64,000 nucleotides of DNA from Caenispirillum bisanense. GTDB lineage: Bacteria; Pseudomonadota; Alphaproteobacteria; Rhodospirillales; Rhodospirillaceae. Below are positions 10,031 to 18,980 of the stretch, one piece after another (the first letter of the stretch is position 1; the number at the start of each line of letters is the position of its first letter). Location of the stretch: positions 16,226 through 80,225 of the forward strand of contig NZ_BAAAEP010000016.1 in NCBI RefSeq assembly GCF_039523075.1, in the 5' to 3' direction. Under the pieces are notes generated by a model. That model was not told the DNA's origin and made no database searches. It saw nothing but the letters and a program-made list of their open reading frames with translations. A program made the translations under genes and the position numbers.

Positions 10031-11146
10031 TCAGCCCGCCAGGGCGTTCAGTTCGGCCAGGACGGCGTCGCCCATCTGCGTGGTGCCGACGCGGGTGGCG
10101 CCCGGCTGCATGATGTCGCCGGTGCGGATGCCCTTGTTCAGGACCGTCTGGATCGCCTGCTCGATCATGTCGGCCTCGGCCATCATGTCGAAGCTGTAGC
10201 GCAGCATCATGGTGAACGACAGGATGGTCGCCAGCGGGTTCGCCAGGTTCTGGCCGGCGATGTCCGGGGCCGAGCCGTGCACCGGCTCATAGAGCGCATA
10301 GCGCTTGCCGGTCACCGGGTCGGCGGCACCCAGCGAGGCCGACGGCAGCATGCCGAGCGAGCCGGTCAGCATGGCGGCGCAATCCGACAGGATGTCGCCG
10401 AACATGTTTTCCGTCACCACCACGTCGAACTGCTTCGGGTTGCGCACCAGCTGCATGGAGGCGTTGTCGACGTACATGTGCGACAGCTCGATCTCCGGGT
10501 ATTCCTCCTGCTGCAGCTTGATCATCTCTTCGCGCCACAGGACGGTGCATTCCAGCACGTTGGCCTTGTCGACCGAGCACACCTTCTTGTTGCGCTTCAT
10601 CGCCAGGTCCATGGCGACGCGGCCGATGCGGGTGATTTCCGGCGTGGTGTAGACCAGCGAGTTGATGCCCTTGCGGGTACCGTCCGGCAGGGTCTCGATG
10701 CCGCGCGGCTGGCCGAAGTACATGCCGCCGGTCAGCTCGCGCACGATCATGATGTCGAGGCCCTTGACGACCTCAAGCTTCAGGGTCGAGGCCTCGGCCA
10801 GGGCGTCGAACACCACCGCCGGGCGCAGGTTGGCGAACAGGCCGAGTTCCTTGCGGATGCCGAGCAGGCCGCGTTCCGGCTTGATGTCGAAGGGCAGGTC
10901 GTCCCACTTGGGGCCGCCGACGGCGCCCAGCAGCACGGCGTCGGCTGCCTTGGCCTTCTCCAGCGTGTCGGCCGGCAGCGGACCGCCGGTGGCGTCGATG
11001 GCGGCGCCGCCGATGAGGCCCTCGGTCAGCTCGAAGCGCGCCTTGCCGCGCTGCTCCAGCCATTCCATGAGGCGCACCACCTGGGGCATCACCTCGGGGC
11101 CGATGCCGTCGCCGGGCAGGACGAGAACCTTCTTCGTGTCAGCCAT
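10031..11146 (-). CDS. leuB: 3-isopropylmalate dehydrogenase
   Basis: The product has 371 residues, the usual LeuB size. It starts KVLVLPGDGIGPEVMPQ and has family motifs LLGAVGGPKWD, RELTGGMYFGQPRG, SVDKANVLECTVLWRE and YEPVHGSAPDIAGQ. It oxidises and decarboxylates 3-isopropylmalate to 2-oxoisocaproate in cytoplasmic leucine synthesis, using NAD+. The conserved Lys and Asp catalytic residues are present. It follows leuD, but a terminator lies between them, so leuB may have its own promoter. Confidence 0.97.
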   Translation of the reverse strand: MADTKKVLVLPGDGIGPEVMPQVVRLMEWLEQRGKARFELTEGLIGGAAIDATGGPLPADTLEKAKAADAVLLGAVGGPKWDDLPFDIKPERGLLGIRKELGLFANLRPAVVFDALAEASTLKLEVVKGLDIMIVRELTGGMYFGQPRGIETLPDGTRKGINSLVYTTPEITRIGRVAMDLAMKRNKKVCSVDKANVLECTVLWREEMIKLQQEEYPEIELSHMYVDNASMQLVRNPKQFDVVVTENMFGDILSDCAAMLTGSLGMLPSASLGAADPVTGKRYALYEPVHGSAPDIAGQNLANPLATILSFTMMLRYSFDMMAEADMIEQAIQTVLNKGIRTGDIMQPGATRVGTTQMGDAVLAELNALAG

Positions 11147-11210
11147 GGTTGTCTCTCTCTCGGTCTTGGTCTTGGTGGTCCGGGCGGCGGGCCGCCGCGG
11201 TCATGAAAAA

Positions 11211-11237
11211 GGGGGGCTCCGCCATGCAAAGCCCCCC
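11211..11237 (-). terminator. Terminator between leuD and leuB
   Basis: An 8-bp stem GGGGGGCT/AGCCCCCC is followed on the minus strand by TTTTT, 20 bases after the leuD stop. This is a good intrinsic terminator and separates leuC-x-leuD from leuB. Confidence 0.75.
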
Positions 11238-11256
11238 GTCATGCCGTCGCTGTCGG

Positions 11257-11886
11257 TCAGGCCGCCGTGTTGGCAGCCGGCACCGCCCACGGGGATTCGC
11301 GGGTCAGGCGCTCCTCGTAGGCGCGGATCTTGTCGTCCTTCTGCAGCGTCAGGCCGATGTCGTCCAGGCCTTCCAGCAGGCAGTGCTTGCGGAAGGGGTC
11401 GATGTCGAAGCGGATGACGCCGCCATCGGGACCGGTGATTTCCTGCTTCTCCAGGTCCACCGTCACGGTGGCATTGGCGCCACGGGCGGCATCGTCCAGC
11501 AGCTTGTCGACCTCGGCCTGCGGCAGGCGGATCGGCAGGATGCCGTTCTTGAAGCAGTTGTTGTAGAAGATGTCGGCGAAGCTGGGCGCGATGACGCAGC
11601 GGAAGCCGAAGTCCAGCAGCGCCCACGGCGCATGTTCGCGCGAGGAACCGCAGCCGAAGTTGTCGCCGGCCACCAGGATGGTGGCGGAGCGATAGGCCGG
11701 CTTGTTCAGCACGAAGTCGGCGATTTCGGCGCCGGCGTCGTCATAGCGCATCTCGAAGAACAGGTTCTTGCCGAGCCCGGTGCGCTTGATGGTCTTCAGG
11801 AACTGCTTGGGGATGATCATGTCGGTGTCGACGTTGATCATCGGCAGCGGCGCCGCGACGCCGGTCAGCTTGGTGAACTTTTCCAT
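11257..11886 (-). CDS. leuD: 3-isopropylmalate dehydratase small subunit
   Basis: The product has 209 residues, starting MEKFTKLTGVAAPLP. Motifs NVDTDMIIPKQFLK, ILVAGDNFGCGSSREHAPWAL and FADIFYNNCFKNGILP are diagnostic of LeuD. With LeuC it isomerises 2-isopropylmalate to 3-isopropylmalate. The frame is open upstream to 11943, but LeuD proteins begin at this Met. It lies just after a small acidic ORF and in the same direction as leuC. Confidence 0.96.
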   Translation of the reverse strand: MEKFTKLTGVAAPLPMINVDTDMIIPKQFLKTIKRTGLGKNLFFEMRYDDAGAEIADFVLNKPAYRSATILVAGDNFGCGSSREHAPWALLDFGFRCVIAPSFADIFYNNCFKNGILPIRLPQAEVDKLLDDAARGANATVTVDLEKQEITGPDGGVIRFDIDPFRKHCLLEGLDDIGLTLQKDDKIRAYEERLTRESPWAVPAANTAA

Positions 11887-11893
11887 CGTGCGA

Positions 11894-12175
11894 TCATCCC
11901 TTCCTGCGCGGCGACCAGGACGACAGGTTGGCGAAGAAGCCATCCTCGTCCTCGTCGGCCTCGAACTCGATCTCGATGTCGTCGTCGCCGTCGCAGGCCC
12001 GGAACTCGTCGTCCTCGTCGTCGGCCGGCGGCTCGCTCAGCAGGTCGGCGGCGGAGAAACGCGGCCAGATGCGGCTGAGCAGGCTCTCGGACACCTCGAT
12101 CTCCGAGGTGATGAGGCCGTTGACGAAACGGGCGGTCGGGTCCACGAACAGCGATGCCATCGCGGCCTTGGCCAT
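11894..12175 (-). CDS. Small acidic protein between leuC and leuD
   Basis: The product has 93 residues from the ATG at 12175, which has GAAGGG upstream. Residues 1-45 are ordinary (SLFVDPTARFVNG, LLSRIWPRF). The second half is very acidic, with runs such as PPADDEDDEF and EADEDEDGFF, and ends in a basic tail WSPRRKG. I do not recognise a family. It ends seven bases before leuD and sits about 150 bp after leuC, so it is co-transcribed. It could bind or stabilise the LeuCD dehydratase, but that is only inferred from position. Confidence 0.7.
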   Translation of the reverse strand: MAKAAMASLFVDPTARFVNGLITSEIEVSESLLSRIWPRFSAADLLSEPPADDEDDEFRACDGDDDIEIEFEADEDEDGFFANLSSWSPRRKG

Positions 12176-12323
12176 GGCTTTACCCTTCTCTCTTTCTCTC
12201 GCGCCGGGCAGGCCGGGCGGCGGGACTGCCGCCGGCCTGCACCGGGACACAGGCACTCGGTCTCTCTCGGGCCCGTCCGGCGCCTCCCGCTCTGGCGGCG
12301 GGATCGGCCGGCGGGCCGCAGGG

Positions 12324-13751
12324 TCAGGCGGGAACCGCGTCCACCGCCGGCAGCTTGCGGACGTCGGTCAGACGGCCGGTGACGGCGGCAGCAGCGGCCA
12401 TGGCCGGGCTGCACAGGTGGGTGCGCCCGCCGCGGCCCTGGCGGCCCTCGAAGTTGCGGTTCGAGGTGGAGGCGCAACGCTCGCCCGGCGCCAGCTTGTC
12501 GGCGTTCATGGCAAGGCACATGGAGCACCCCGGCTCGCGCCATTCAAAGCCGGCAGCCTTGAAGATTTCGTCAAGGCCCTCGGCTTCCGCCTGTTCCTTC
12601 ACCAGGCCGGAGCCCGGCACCACCATGGCGGAGACACCGGCGGCGACGCGGCGGCCGCGGGCGACCTCGGCGGCGGCGCGCAGGTCTTCGATGCGGCCGT
12701 TGGTGCAGGAGCCGATGAAGACGCGGTCGATGGCGACCTCTTCCAGCGGCGTGCCGGCGGCAAGGCCCATGTATTCCAGCGAGCGGGCGGCGGCCTTCTG
12801 CTTGGCGGCGTCCTTGAAGCTGTCCGGCGCCGGAATGGCGGCGCTGATCGGCGCCACGTCTTCCGGGCTGGTGCCCCAGGTGACGTGCGGCTCGATGGCG
12901 GCGGCGTCCAGCTCGATCTCGACGTCGAAGCGGGCGCCCGGATCGGTCTTCAGCGTCTTCCAGTAGGAGACGGCGGCTTCCCAGGCGGCGCCCTTGGGGG
13001 CCATGGGGCGGCCCTTCAGGTAGTCGAAGGTGGTGGCGTCGGGGGCGATCAGGCCGGCGCGGGCGCCCGCCTCGATGGTCATGTTGCAGACCGTCATGCG
13101 GCCTTCCATGGACAGCGCCTCGATGGCCTCGCCGGCGTATTCGACGACGTAGCCGGTGCCGCCGGCGGTGCCCAGGCGGCCGATGATGGCCAGCACGATG
13201 TCCTTGGCGGTGACGCCGGGGCCGACGTGGCCCTTCACGGTCACCCGCATGTTCTTGGCCGGCGCCTGCAGCAGCGTCTGGGTGGCCAGCACATGCTCGA
13301 CCTCGGAGGTGCCGATGCCGAAGGCCAGCGCGCCGAAGGCGCCGTGGGTGGCGGTGTGGCTGTCGCCGCAGACGATGGTGGTGCCCGGCAGGGTGAAACC
13401 CTGTTCCGGCCCGACGATGTGCACCACGCCCTGGCGGATGTCGGTCATGGGGAAGTACGGCACGCCGAATTCGGCGGTGTTCTTTTCCAGCGTCTCGACC
13501 TGGATGCGGCTTTCCTCGTCGGCGATGCCGGCGGAGCGATCGGTGGTCGGCACGTTGTGGTCGGCGACCGCCAGCGTGTTCTGCGGCCGGCGGACCTGGC
13601 GGCCGGTGTTGCGCAGACCTTCAAAGGCCTGCGGGCTGGTGACCTCGTGCACCATGTGGCGGTCGATGTAGAGCAGGCAGGTACCATCGTCCTGCACGTC
13701 CACCAGGTGCGACTGCCAGATCTTGTCGAAGAGGGTGCGGGGCTCGGCCAT
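12324..13751 (-). CDS. leuC: 3-isopropylmalate dehydratase large subunit
   Basis: The product has 475 residues. It starts with RTLFDKIWQSHLV and has VCGDSHTATHGAFGALAFGI, FIGSCTNGRIEDLRAAA and CSMCLAMNADKL; these carry the three cysteines that hold the [4Fe-4S] cluster. It is the aconitase-family catalytic subunit acting with LeuD in leucine synthesis. All cluster cysteines are intact. It heads the leuC-x-leuD transcript. Confidence 0.97.
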   Translation of the reverse strand: MAEPRTLFDKIWQSHLVDVQDDGTCLLYIDRHMVHEVTSPQAFEGLRNTGRQVRRPQNTLAVADHNVPTTDRSAGIADEESRIQVETLEKNTAEFGVPYFPMTDIRQGVVHIVGPEQGFTLPGTTIVCGDSHTATHGAFGALAFGIGTSEVEHVLATQTLLQAPAKNMRVTVKGHVGPGVTAKDIVLAIIGRLGTAGGTGYVVEYAGEAIEALSMEGRMTVCNMTIEAGARAGLIAPDATTFDYLKGRPMAPKGAAWEAAVSYWKTLKTDPGARFDVEIELDAAAIEPHVTWGTSPEDVAPISAAIPAPDSFKDAAKQKAAARSLEYMGLAAGTPLEEVAIDRVFIGSCTNGRIEDLRAAAEVARGRRVAAGVSAMVVPGSGLVKEQAEAEGLDEIFKAAGFEWREPGCSMCLAMNADKLAPGERCASTSNRNFEGRQGRGGRTHLCSPAMAAAAAVTGRLTDVRKLPAVDAVPA

Positions 13752-13923
13752 CTCCGATCCACTCCATGTCGGTGTGTTGCATCAATGCAGCCGACCGTTG
13801 CCGATCGCCTGCGCCCTCAGGCGCCGGGCGGGCGCGCTGGCGCCCTGGTGCCGCCACCGCGGCATCGGCCCGAAACGGGCCGCATTCCCCCCAACTTCCC
13901 CGAGGCATGCGGAGCATATGAAA

Positions 13924-13967
13924 ACCGGGCGCGCCTGTCCAACGGAGTCGGACCGTGCGCGCCCGGT
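13924..13967 (-). terminator. Second terminator after rplS
   Basis: Arms ACCGGGCGCGC (13924-13934) and GCGCGCCCGGT (13957-13967) form an 11-bp stem, with a smaller GTCC/GGAC pair in the loop. On the minus strand TTTTC follows. It lies about 50 bases past another hairpin, giving tandem terminators for the ribosomal operon. Confidence 0.7.
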
Positions 13968-13976
13968 GATACAGAA

Positions 13977-14007
13977 CGGGTGCCATCGTGTGTCACGACG
14001 GCACCCG
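13977..14007 (-). terminator. First terminator after rplS
   Basis: Arms CGGGTGCCATCGTG and CACGACGGCACCCG pair over 14 positions with one mismatch and a three-base loop. It begins ten bases after the rplS stop codon. Few T residues follow, so the tandem hairpin downstream may do most of the work. Confidence 0.65.
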
Positions 14008-14016
14008 CCAAGAGCC

Positions 14017-14445
14017 TCAGCCCTCGTTCTTCTTGGCGCGCAGGTCCTGGTCGACCTGACGCTCGTGCGCCTTCGCCTTGATGGTCGCCTGGGTGTCCTC
14101 GACGATACGGGCGGAACGGCCGCGACGGTCGCGCAGGTAGTACAGCTTCGCGCGGCGCACCTTGCCGCGACGCACCACCTCGATGCGCTCCAGCGCCGGG
14201 GAGTACAGCGGGAACACGCGCTCGACGCCTTCGCCGAAGGAAATCTTGCGGACGGTGAAGGAGCTGTTGATGCTGTCGTTCTTGCGGGCGATGCACACGC
14301 CTTCGTAGGCCTGGGTACGCTCGCGGTTGCCTTCAACGACCTTCACGTGCACGCGCACGGTGTCGCCGGGGGCGAAGTCGGGAATGCCGTGCTCCGGGGT
14401 GAGCTTGGCGACCTGCTCTTTTTCGAGCTGTTCGATAATGTTCAT
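14017..14445 (-). CDS. rplS: Ribosomal protein L19
   Basis: The product has 142 residues. It starts MNIIEQLEKEQVAKL and contains the L19 motifs FAPGDTVRVHVKVVEGNRER, FTVRKISFGEGVERVFPLYS and RRGKVRRAKLYYLRDRRGRS. L19 is at the 30S-50S interface. The gene is the last of rpsP-rimM-trmD-rplS and lies four bases after trmD. Its C-terminal tail is longer than in E. coli, as in many alphaproteobacteria. Confidence 0.98.
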   Translation of the reverse strand: MNIIEQLEKEQVAKLTPEHGIPDFAPGDTVRVHVKVVEGNRERTQAYEGVCIARKNDSINSSFTVRKISFGEGVERVFPLYSPALERIEVVRRGKVRRAKLYYLRDRRGRSARIVEDTQATIKAKAHERQVDQDLRAKKNEG

Positions 14446-14449
14446 GGGA

Positions 14450-15169
14450 TCAACCCTCTTGCTCTTGCTTCTGGGCGGCGACGTAGCGGGACCACAGGTC
14501 CGGGCGGCGCTGCCGGGTGATGTCCTCGGCCTGGTCCCGACGCCAGGCCTCTATTCGGGCGTGATGCCCACTCATCAAGACCTCCGGCACCGGGATGCCG
14601 TTCCAGACCTGCGGCCGCGTATACAGCGGGTGTTCCAGCAGGCCGGTCTCGAAACTCTCCTGCTCCAGCGACTCCGTCTTGCCGACCACGCCGGGAAGCA
14701 TGCGCACCACCGCGTCCAGCAGGACGATGGCCGCCGCTTCGCCGCCGGACAGCACGAAGTCGCCGACGCTGATCTCCAGAACGCCGCGGGCGTCCAGCAC
14801 GCGCTGGTCGACCCCTTCATAGCGTCCGCAGAGGATCGTCACCGCCGGCTGCCGCGCCAGGTCCTTCACCAGCGGCTGGTCAAGCACCTTGCCCCGCGGG
14901 GTGAGGTAAATGACCGGCCCCTCGCCGGGCCAGGCCGACCCGATGGCGGCATCCACGACGTCGGGACGCATGACCATGCCGGCCCCGCCCCCGAACGGCG
15001 TATCATCGACGGTGCGGTGTTTATCGCGCGCGAAGGACCGGATGTCCACCGTTTCCAGCGACCACAGGCCATCGGCCTGCGCCTTTCCGGCCAGGGAATG
15101 CCCGAGCGGCCCCGGAAACATCTCCGGGAACAGCGTCAGGACCACGGCCCGGAAGGCCGCGGCGGTCAT
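14450..15169 (-). CDS. trmD: tRNA (guanine-37-N1)-methyltransferase
   Basis: The product has 239 residues. Motifs LTLFPEMFPGPLGHSLAG, DTPFGGGAGMVMRPDV, ILCGRYEGVDQRV and GDFVLSGGEAAAIV make up the SPOUT-type trefoil-knot site of TrmD. It methylates G37 of tRNAs and keeps the reading frame. Its ATG overlaps the rimM stop by four bases. Confidence 0.97.
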   Translation of the reverse strand: MTAAAFRAVVLTLFPEMFPGPLGHSLAGKAQADGLWSLETVDIRSFARDKHRTVDDTPFGGGAGMVMRPDVVDAAIGSAWPGEGPVIYLTPRGKVLDQPLVKDLARQPAVTILCGRYEGVDQRVLDARGVLEISVGDFVLSGGEAAAIVLLDAVVRMLPGVVGKTESLEQESFETGLLEHPLYTRPQVWNGIPVPEVLMSGHHARIEAWRRDQAEDITRQRRPDLWSRYVAAQKQEQEG

Positions 15170-15804
15170 TCCCGCTCCCCGTCGCCGCCGTCGGCCGCGG
15201 AGTCGCCCCCGTCGGCGTCGGCCTCGCGGTGATCCTCCGGCCGCGACTCGTCGATGAGCCCGGCCGGCGGGTCGATCACCACCCGGCCGGCGGCCACGTC
15301 CACCACCGGCACAACGGCACGGGTGAACGGCACCAGCACCGGCTTGGCGGTCACCCCGCCCGGCACCGGCTTCAGCTCCAGGATGTCACCGGCGCCGAAG
15401 TCGTAGACGGCGGCCACCGTGCCGACCACGCCGGAGCCGTCGGCCATCTCGGCCGTCAGCCCGACCAGGTCGGCATGGTAGAACTCGTCCTCGGCCAGGG
15501 CCTGCGGCGGCAGCGAGGTGCGCGGCAGGTAGAGGCGGGTGCCCTTCAGCGCCTCGGCGGCGTTGCGGTCGGTGACGCCCTTGACGGCGCAGATCACCGT
15601 GCCCTTGGCCACGCCCTTGACGCGCAGGGCAAAGGTCCGCTGCCCGCTTTCCGTCTGGACGGGGCCATAGGCGGCCACGCCTTCGGGATCGCCGGTGAAG
15701 CTCTTCACCTTGACGTCGCCGCGGATGCCGTGGGCGCCGACAACGACGCCCACCAGCACCCGATCCTCAGTCCCTTGCTCGGCCATGGCCGGTTCCGGCG
15801 CCAT
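15166..15804 (-). CDS. rimM: Ribosome maturation factor RimM
   Basis: The product has up to 212 residues. The conserved start is VLVGVVVGAHGIRGDVKVKSF and the PRC-barrel part has LPRTSLPPQALAEDEFYHADL. RimM binds S19 and assists 16S rRNA and 30S maturation. A second in-frame ATG at 15789 would give a protein five residues shorter; neither start has a clear ribosome-binding site. The acidic tail after residue about 185 is specific to this lineage. Confidence 0.94.
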   Translation of the reverse strand: MAPEPAMAEQGTEDRVLVGVVVGAHGIRGDVKVKSFTGDPEGVAAYGPVQTESGQRTFALRVKGVAKGTVICAVKGVTDRNAAEALKGTRLYLPRTSLPPQALAEDEFYHADLVGLTAEMADGSGVVGTVAAVYDFGAGDILELKPVPGGVTAKPVLVPFTRAVVPVVDVAAGRVVIDPPAGLIDESRPEDHREADADGGDSAADGGDGERE

Positions 15805-15822
15805 AGGGGATGCGGCAGCCGA

Positions 15823-16200
15823 TTACTCGGCCGCGCCTTCCTCGGCGGCGGCAGCAGCGGCGGCGGCCTTCTCGGCGGCCTCGCGCAGACGCTCCTGCGC
15901 CTTCGCCTTCGGCTGGTTCTTCTTGGTCTGCTCCGGCACGGCGGCGGCTTCGACCAGACCGGCCTGGGCCAGCAGCTTGCGCACGCGGTCGGTCGGCTGG
16001 GCGCCGCTGGCGATCCAGTACTGGACGCGCTCGGTCTTCAGGGCCAGACGGTCGTTGTGCTCGGTCGGCAGGATCGGGTTGTAGGTGCCCAGCTTCTCGA
16101 TGAAGCGGCCATCGCGCGGGGCGCGGGCGTCGGCAACGACGATGCGGTAGAACGGACGCTTCTTGGCACCGCCGCGCGACAGGCGAATCTTCAGGGACAT
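15823..16200 (-). CDS. rpsP: Ribosomal protein S16
   Basis: The product has 125 residues. It begins MSLKIRLSRGGAKKRPFYRI and has the S16 motif GRFIEKLGTYNP. An Ala/Glu-rich tail of about 40 residues follows the core, typical of alphaproteobacterial S16. It lies 106 bp after ffh and 18 bp before rimM. Confidence 0.98.
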   Translation of the reverse strand: MSLKIRLSRGGAKKRPFYRIVVADARAPRDGRFIEKLGTYNPILPTEHNDRLALKTERVQYWIASGAQPTDRVRKLLAQAGLVEAAAVPEQTKKNQPKAKAQERLREAAEKAAAAAAAAEEGAAE

Positions 16201-16306
16201 GTACCGGTCTCCAGGTTCTTCAACAAAACAAAGGTCGATGGCAGGACCGCAGCGGCCCGGCCGGTGAGCGGGGAGGCGGCGGCGGCACGGGGCCGCCGCC
16301 GGCCCG

Positions 16307-17833
16307 TCATTTCTTCTTGCCCTTCTGCATGGCCTTCAGCAGATCCGGCGGCAGACCGCCGGGCAGGCCCTTGCCGAGGGCGGACAGGTCGGGCATGCCG
16401 CCACCGGCACCGCCCTTGCCGCCCATGCCCTGCAGCATGTCCGGCGGCAGGGCGCCCTGCATGCCGGCCGGCGGCATGGCGCCGCCGAACATCTTCGACA
16501 TGGCGCCCATCAGGCCCTTCTTGCCGCCCATCTTCTTCATGCGCTTCATGACGTCGGCCATCTGCTGATGCTGTTTCAGCAGCTTGTTGACCTCCTGCAC
16601 CGTGGTGCCGGACCCTTCCGCCACGCGCTTCTTGCGGCTGGCCTTCAGAAGGTCGGGGTTGCGGCGCTCGCGCTTGGTCATGGACAGGATGATGGCTTCC
16701 TGCCGCTTGATCATCTTGTCGTCGATCTTGGCGGCGTCGAGCTGCTTCTGCATCTTGCCGATGCCCGGCAGCATGCCGAGGATGCCCTTGATGTCGCCCA
16801 TCTTCTGGATCTGGCGCAGCTGCGACAGCATGTCGTCCATGTCGAACTTGCCGTCGAGCAGCTTGGCCGCCATCTTCTCGGCCTCTTCGGCCTCGAAGGT
16901 GGCGGCGGCCTTCTCCACCAGGCTGACCACGTCGCCCATGCCGAGGATGCGGCCGGCGATGCGGTCGGCGTGGAAGCCTTCCAGCTGGTCCAGCTTCTCG
17001 CCCATGCCGAGCAGCTTGATGGGCTTGCCGGTGACGGCGCGCATGGACAGCGCCGCGCCGCCGCGGGCATCGCCGTCGACGCGGGTCAGCACGATGCCGG
17101 AAATGCCGATCTTCTCGTTGAACTCGCGCGCCAGGTTGACGGCGTCCTGGCCGATCATGGCGTCGGTGACGAGCAGCGTCTCGGCCGGGCGGACGACATC
17201 GCGCACCTGGGCGACCTCGTCCATCAGCTCCTGGTCGATGTGCAGGCGGCCGGCGGTGTCGAGGATGACTACGTCGAAGCCGCCCTTGCGGGCCTCGTCC
17301 ATGGCGCGGCGGGCGATCTCCACCGGCATCTGGCCGGGGACGATGGGCAGGCTGATCACCTCGGCCTGGGCCGCCACCACTTCCAGCTGCTTCTGCGCCG
17401 CCGGGCGGTAGACGTCGAGCGAGGCGACCATCACCTTCTTGCGCTCGCGGGTGCGCAGGCGCAGGGCGAGCTTGCCCGAGGTGGTGGTCTTGCCCGAGCC
17501 CTGCAGGCCGACCATGAGGATCGGCACCGGCGGGGTGGCGCGCAGGTTGATGGCGCTGTCCTCGTCGTCGGCGCCGAGGGTGTCGACCAGCACGTCGTGG
17601 ACGATCTTGACGACCATCTGGCCGGGGGTGATCGACTTGATCACTTCCTGGCCGACGGCGCGTTCCTTCACCTTGGCGACGAAGTCCTTGACCACCGGCA
17701 GGGCGACATCCGCCTCCAGGAGGGCGACGCGCACCTCGCGCATGGCCTCCGAGACGTCGGCCTCCGACAGCGCACCGCGACCGCGGAGCTTGTCGAAGAC
17801 GGAGCCGAGCCGGCTGGACAGACTTTCGAACAT
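16307..17833 (-). CDS. ffh: Signal recognition particle protein Ffh
   Basis: The product has 508 residues from the ATG at 17833 (MFESLSSRLGSVFDKLRG). The GTPase domain has GLQGSGKTT, DVYRPAAQKQL, DTAGRL and TRVDGDARGG. The Met-rich M domain that binds SRP RNA and signal peptides follows; the last 70 residues are Gly/Met/Pro-rich. Ffh targets membrane proteins to the FtsY/SecYEG system. The frame is open to 17944 but the extra sequence does not look like Ffh. No 4.5S RNA gene is seen beside it. Confidence 0.97.
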   Translation of the reverse strand: MFESLSSRLGSVFDKLRGRGALSEADVSEAMREVRVALLEADVALPVVKDFVAKVKERAVGQEVIKSITPGQMVVKIVHDVLVDTLGADDEDSAINLRATPPVPILMVGLQGSGKTTTSGKLALRLRTRERKKVMVASLDVYRPAAQKQLEVVAAQAEVISLPIVPGQMPVEIARRAMDEARKGGFDVVILDTAGRLHIDQELMDEVAQVRDVVRPAETLLVTDAMIGQDAVNLAREFNEKIGISGIVLTRVDGDARGGAALSMRAVTGKPIKLLGMGEKLDQLEGFHADRIAGRILGMGDVVSLVEKAAATFEAEEAEKMAAKLLDGKFDMDDMLSQLRQIQKMGDIKGILGMLPGIGKMQKQLDAAKIDDKMIKRQEAIILSMTKRERRNPDLLKASRKKRVAEGSGTTVQEVNKLLKQHQQMADVMKRMKKMGGKKGLMGAMSKMFGGAMPPAGMQGALPPDMLQGMGGKGGAGGGMPDLSALGKGLPGGLPPDLLKAMQKGKKK

Positions 17834-18070
17834 GCGAATCCTTTGTGAAGTCGCGTCGACCAAGCGGTATCGCGCCAGTGCGCGAACCCTCGCGGACTGG
17901 CGTGCCCCCTCGGGAGCCCTAGGCCCGAAGCAGCGTGATGACACACTCCGCCCCTGGGGACGAAGGTGAGGGTGTAATAGGCCGATCGGCGGGCGGAGTC
18001 AAGGCGGGGCGTGGCGGCGGAGGGGGACGAGGGCCTTGGCGGCGGCGGCGCCAGCCGGCAGAGTGGGGCC

Positions 18071-18700
18071 ATGCTGGACGCGATCTCCTCCCTCCTCCAC
18101 CCCCACGGCCTCCTCCTGCGCGGCGCCTTTCACCCGCCGGAGGGCGGCACGATCGTGCTGGTCGGCAATGCCGGGCCGGCCCTGTGGCAGGCGTTTTCCC
18201 GCGCCCGCCGGGCCGAAGACCGGCCGCACGAGCTGGATGCCTGGACGCGGCGGGTGATGGAGCCGGTCGCGGCGGCGCTGGGCGCGCGGGTGGTGTTTCC
18301 GTTCGAAGGGCCGCCGTACCATCCGTTCCAGCGCTGGGCCATGGCGGCGGAAGGGGTGCAACCGTCGCCGGTCGGTGTGCTGCTGCACCCGCAATACGGG
18401 CCGTGGCACGCCTATCGCGCCGCCCTGCTGTTCGAGGACCGGCTGCCGCTGCCGGAGCACCGGCCGGCGCCGCACCCGTGCGACTCCTGCGCGGCGAAGC
18501 CCTGCCTCGCCGCCTGTCCGGTGAGTGCCTTCACCGCCGAGGGGTACGATGTGGCCGCCTGTCGGGCGCATGTGCGGTCGGAGGCGGGGGCAGCCTGCCG
18601 TTCGCGGGGGTGTCTGGCGCGCCATGCCTGTCCGGTGGGCGAGGCTTACGCGCCCGAGCAGGCCGCCTTCCACATGGCGGCCTTCGCCGGCCTCAGCTGA
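18071..18700 (+). CDS. Ferredoxin-like Fe-S protein of unknown role
   Basis: The product has 209 residues, starting MLDAISSLLHPHGLLLRGAF. The N-terminal 140 residues resemble the substrate-free half of a reductase. The C-terminal part has CDSCAAKPCLAACPVSAF and a second cysteine set, CRSRGCLARHACPVG, enough for one or two [4Fe-4S] clusters. I recognise the cysteine pattern but no specific enzyme. It is divergent from ffh and stands alone. The frame is open 60 bases upstream; I used the Met that begins the recognisable domain. Confidence 0.75.
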   Translation: MLDAISSLLHPHGLLLRGAFHPPEGGTIVLVGNAGPALWQAFSRARRAEDRPHELDAWTRRVMEPVAAALGARVVFPFEGPPYHPFQRWAMAAEGVQPSPVGVLLHPQYGPWHAYRAALLFEDRLPLPEHRPAPHPCDSCAAKPCLAACPVSAFTAEGYDVAACRAHVRSEAGAACRSRGCLARHACPVGEAYAPEQAAFHMAAFAGLS

Positions 18701-18958
18701 AGGTGGGGATAGCTGCGCCACACCGGTCTATGCCCCTCTGGCGCAGGCCCTGCCGCTGACCGGTCGGCTGGATGTGCTCGGGGATGGCGTCGAGGGCCAA
18801 TCCGGTCAGGTCGGTTGCATACACATGCACCACGACGCCGGTCTTGTCCTCCAGGGGGCAGGAAGACCGCGCCCGATAACGTTCCGGGCCGCTGGCGCAT
18901 CAGCACCAGACCGGCGACCGCCATCCGCGCCATTTCCCCCGTCGGACGGTCCGCGTGA
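18700..18958 (-). pseudogene. Remnant of dnaE2/imuC (error-prone DNA polymerase III alpha) 3' end
   Basis: On the minus strand one frame reads MAVAGLVLMRQRPGTLSGAV and then, after one extra C in CTGCCCCCTGG, the next frame reads LEDKTGVVVHVYATDLTGL. Together these match the C-terminal OB-fold region of DnaE2, where GLVLVRQRPGTA..GV and LEDETG are conserved, but with part of the fold missing. Only about 85 codons of a gene of more than 1000 remain. No imuA or imuB is nearby. This is from memory of the family, not an alignment. Confidence 0.5.
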
Positions 18959-18980
18959 AAGCAGTCAGGGGCCGCAACCC

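Noticed and set aside
17834..18070. Possible SRP (4.5S) RNA gene beside ffh
   Set aside because: The conserved GGAAGCAGCC and GGTCAGGTCCGGAAGG-type motifs are absent.
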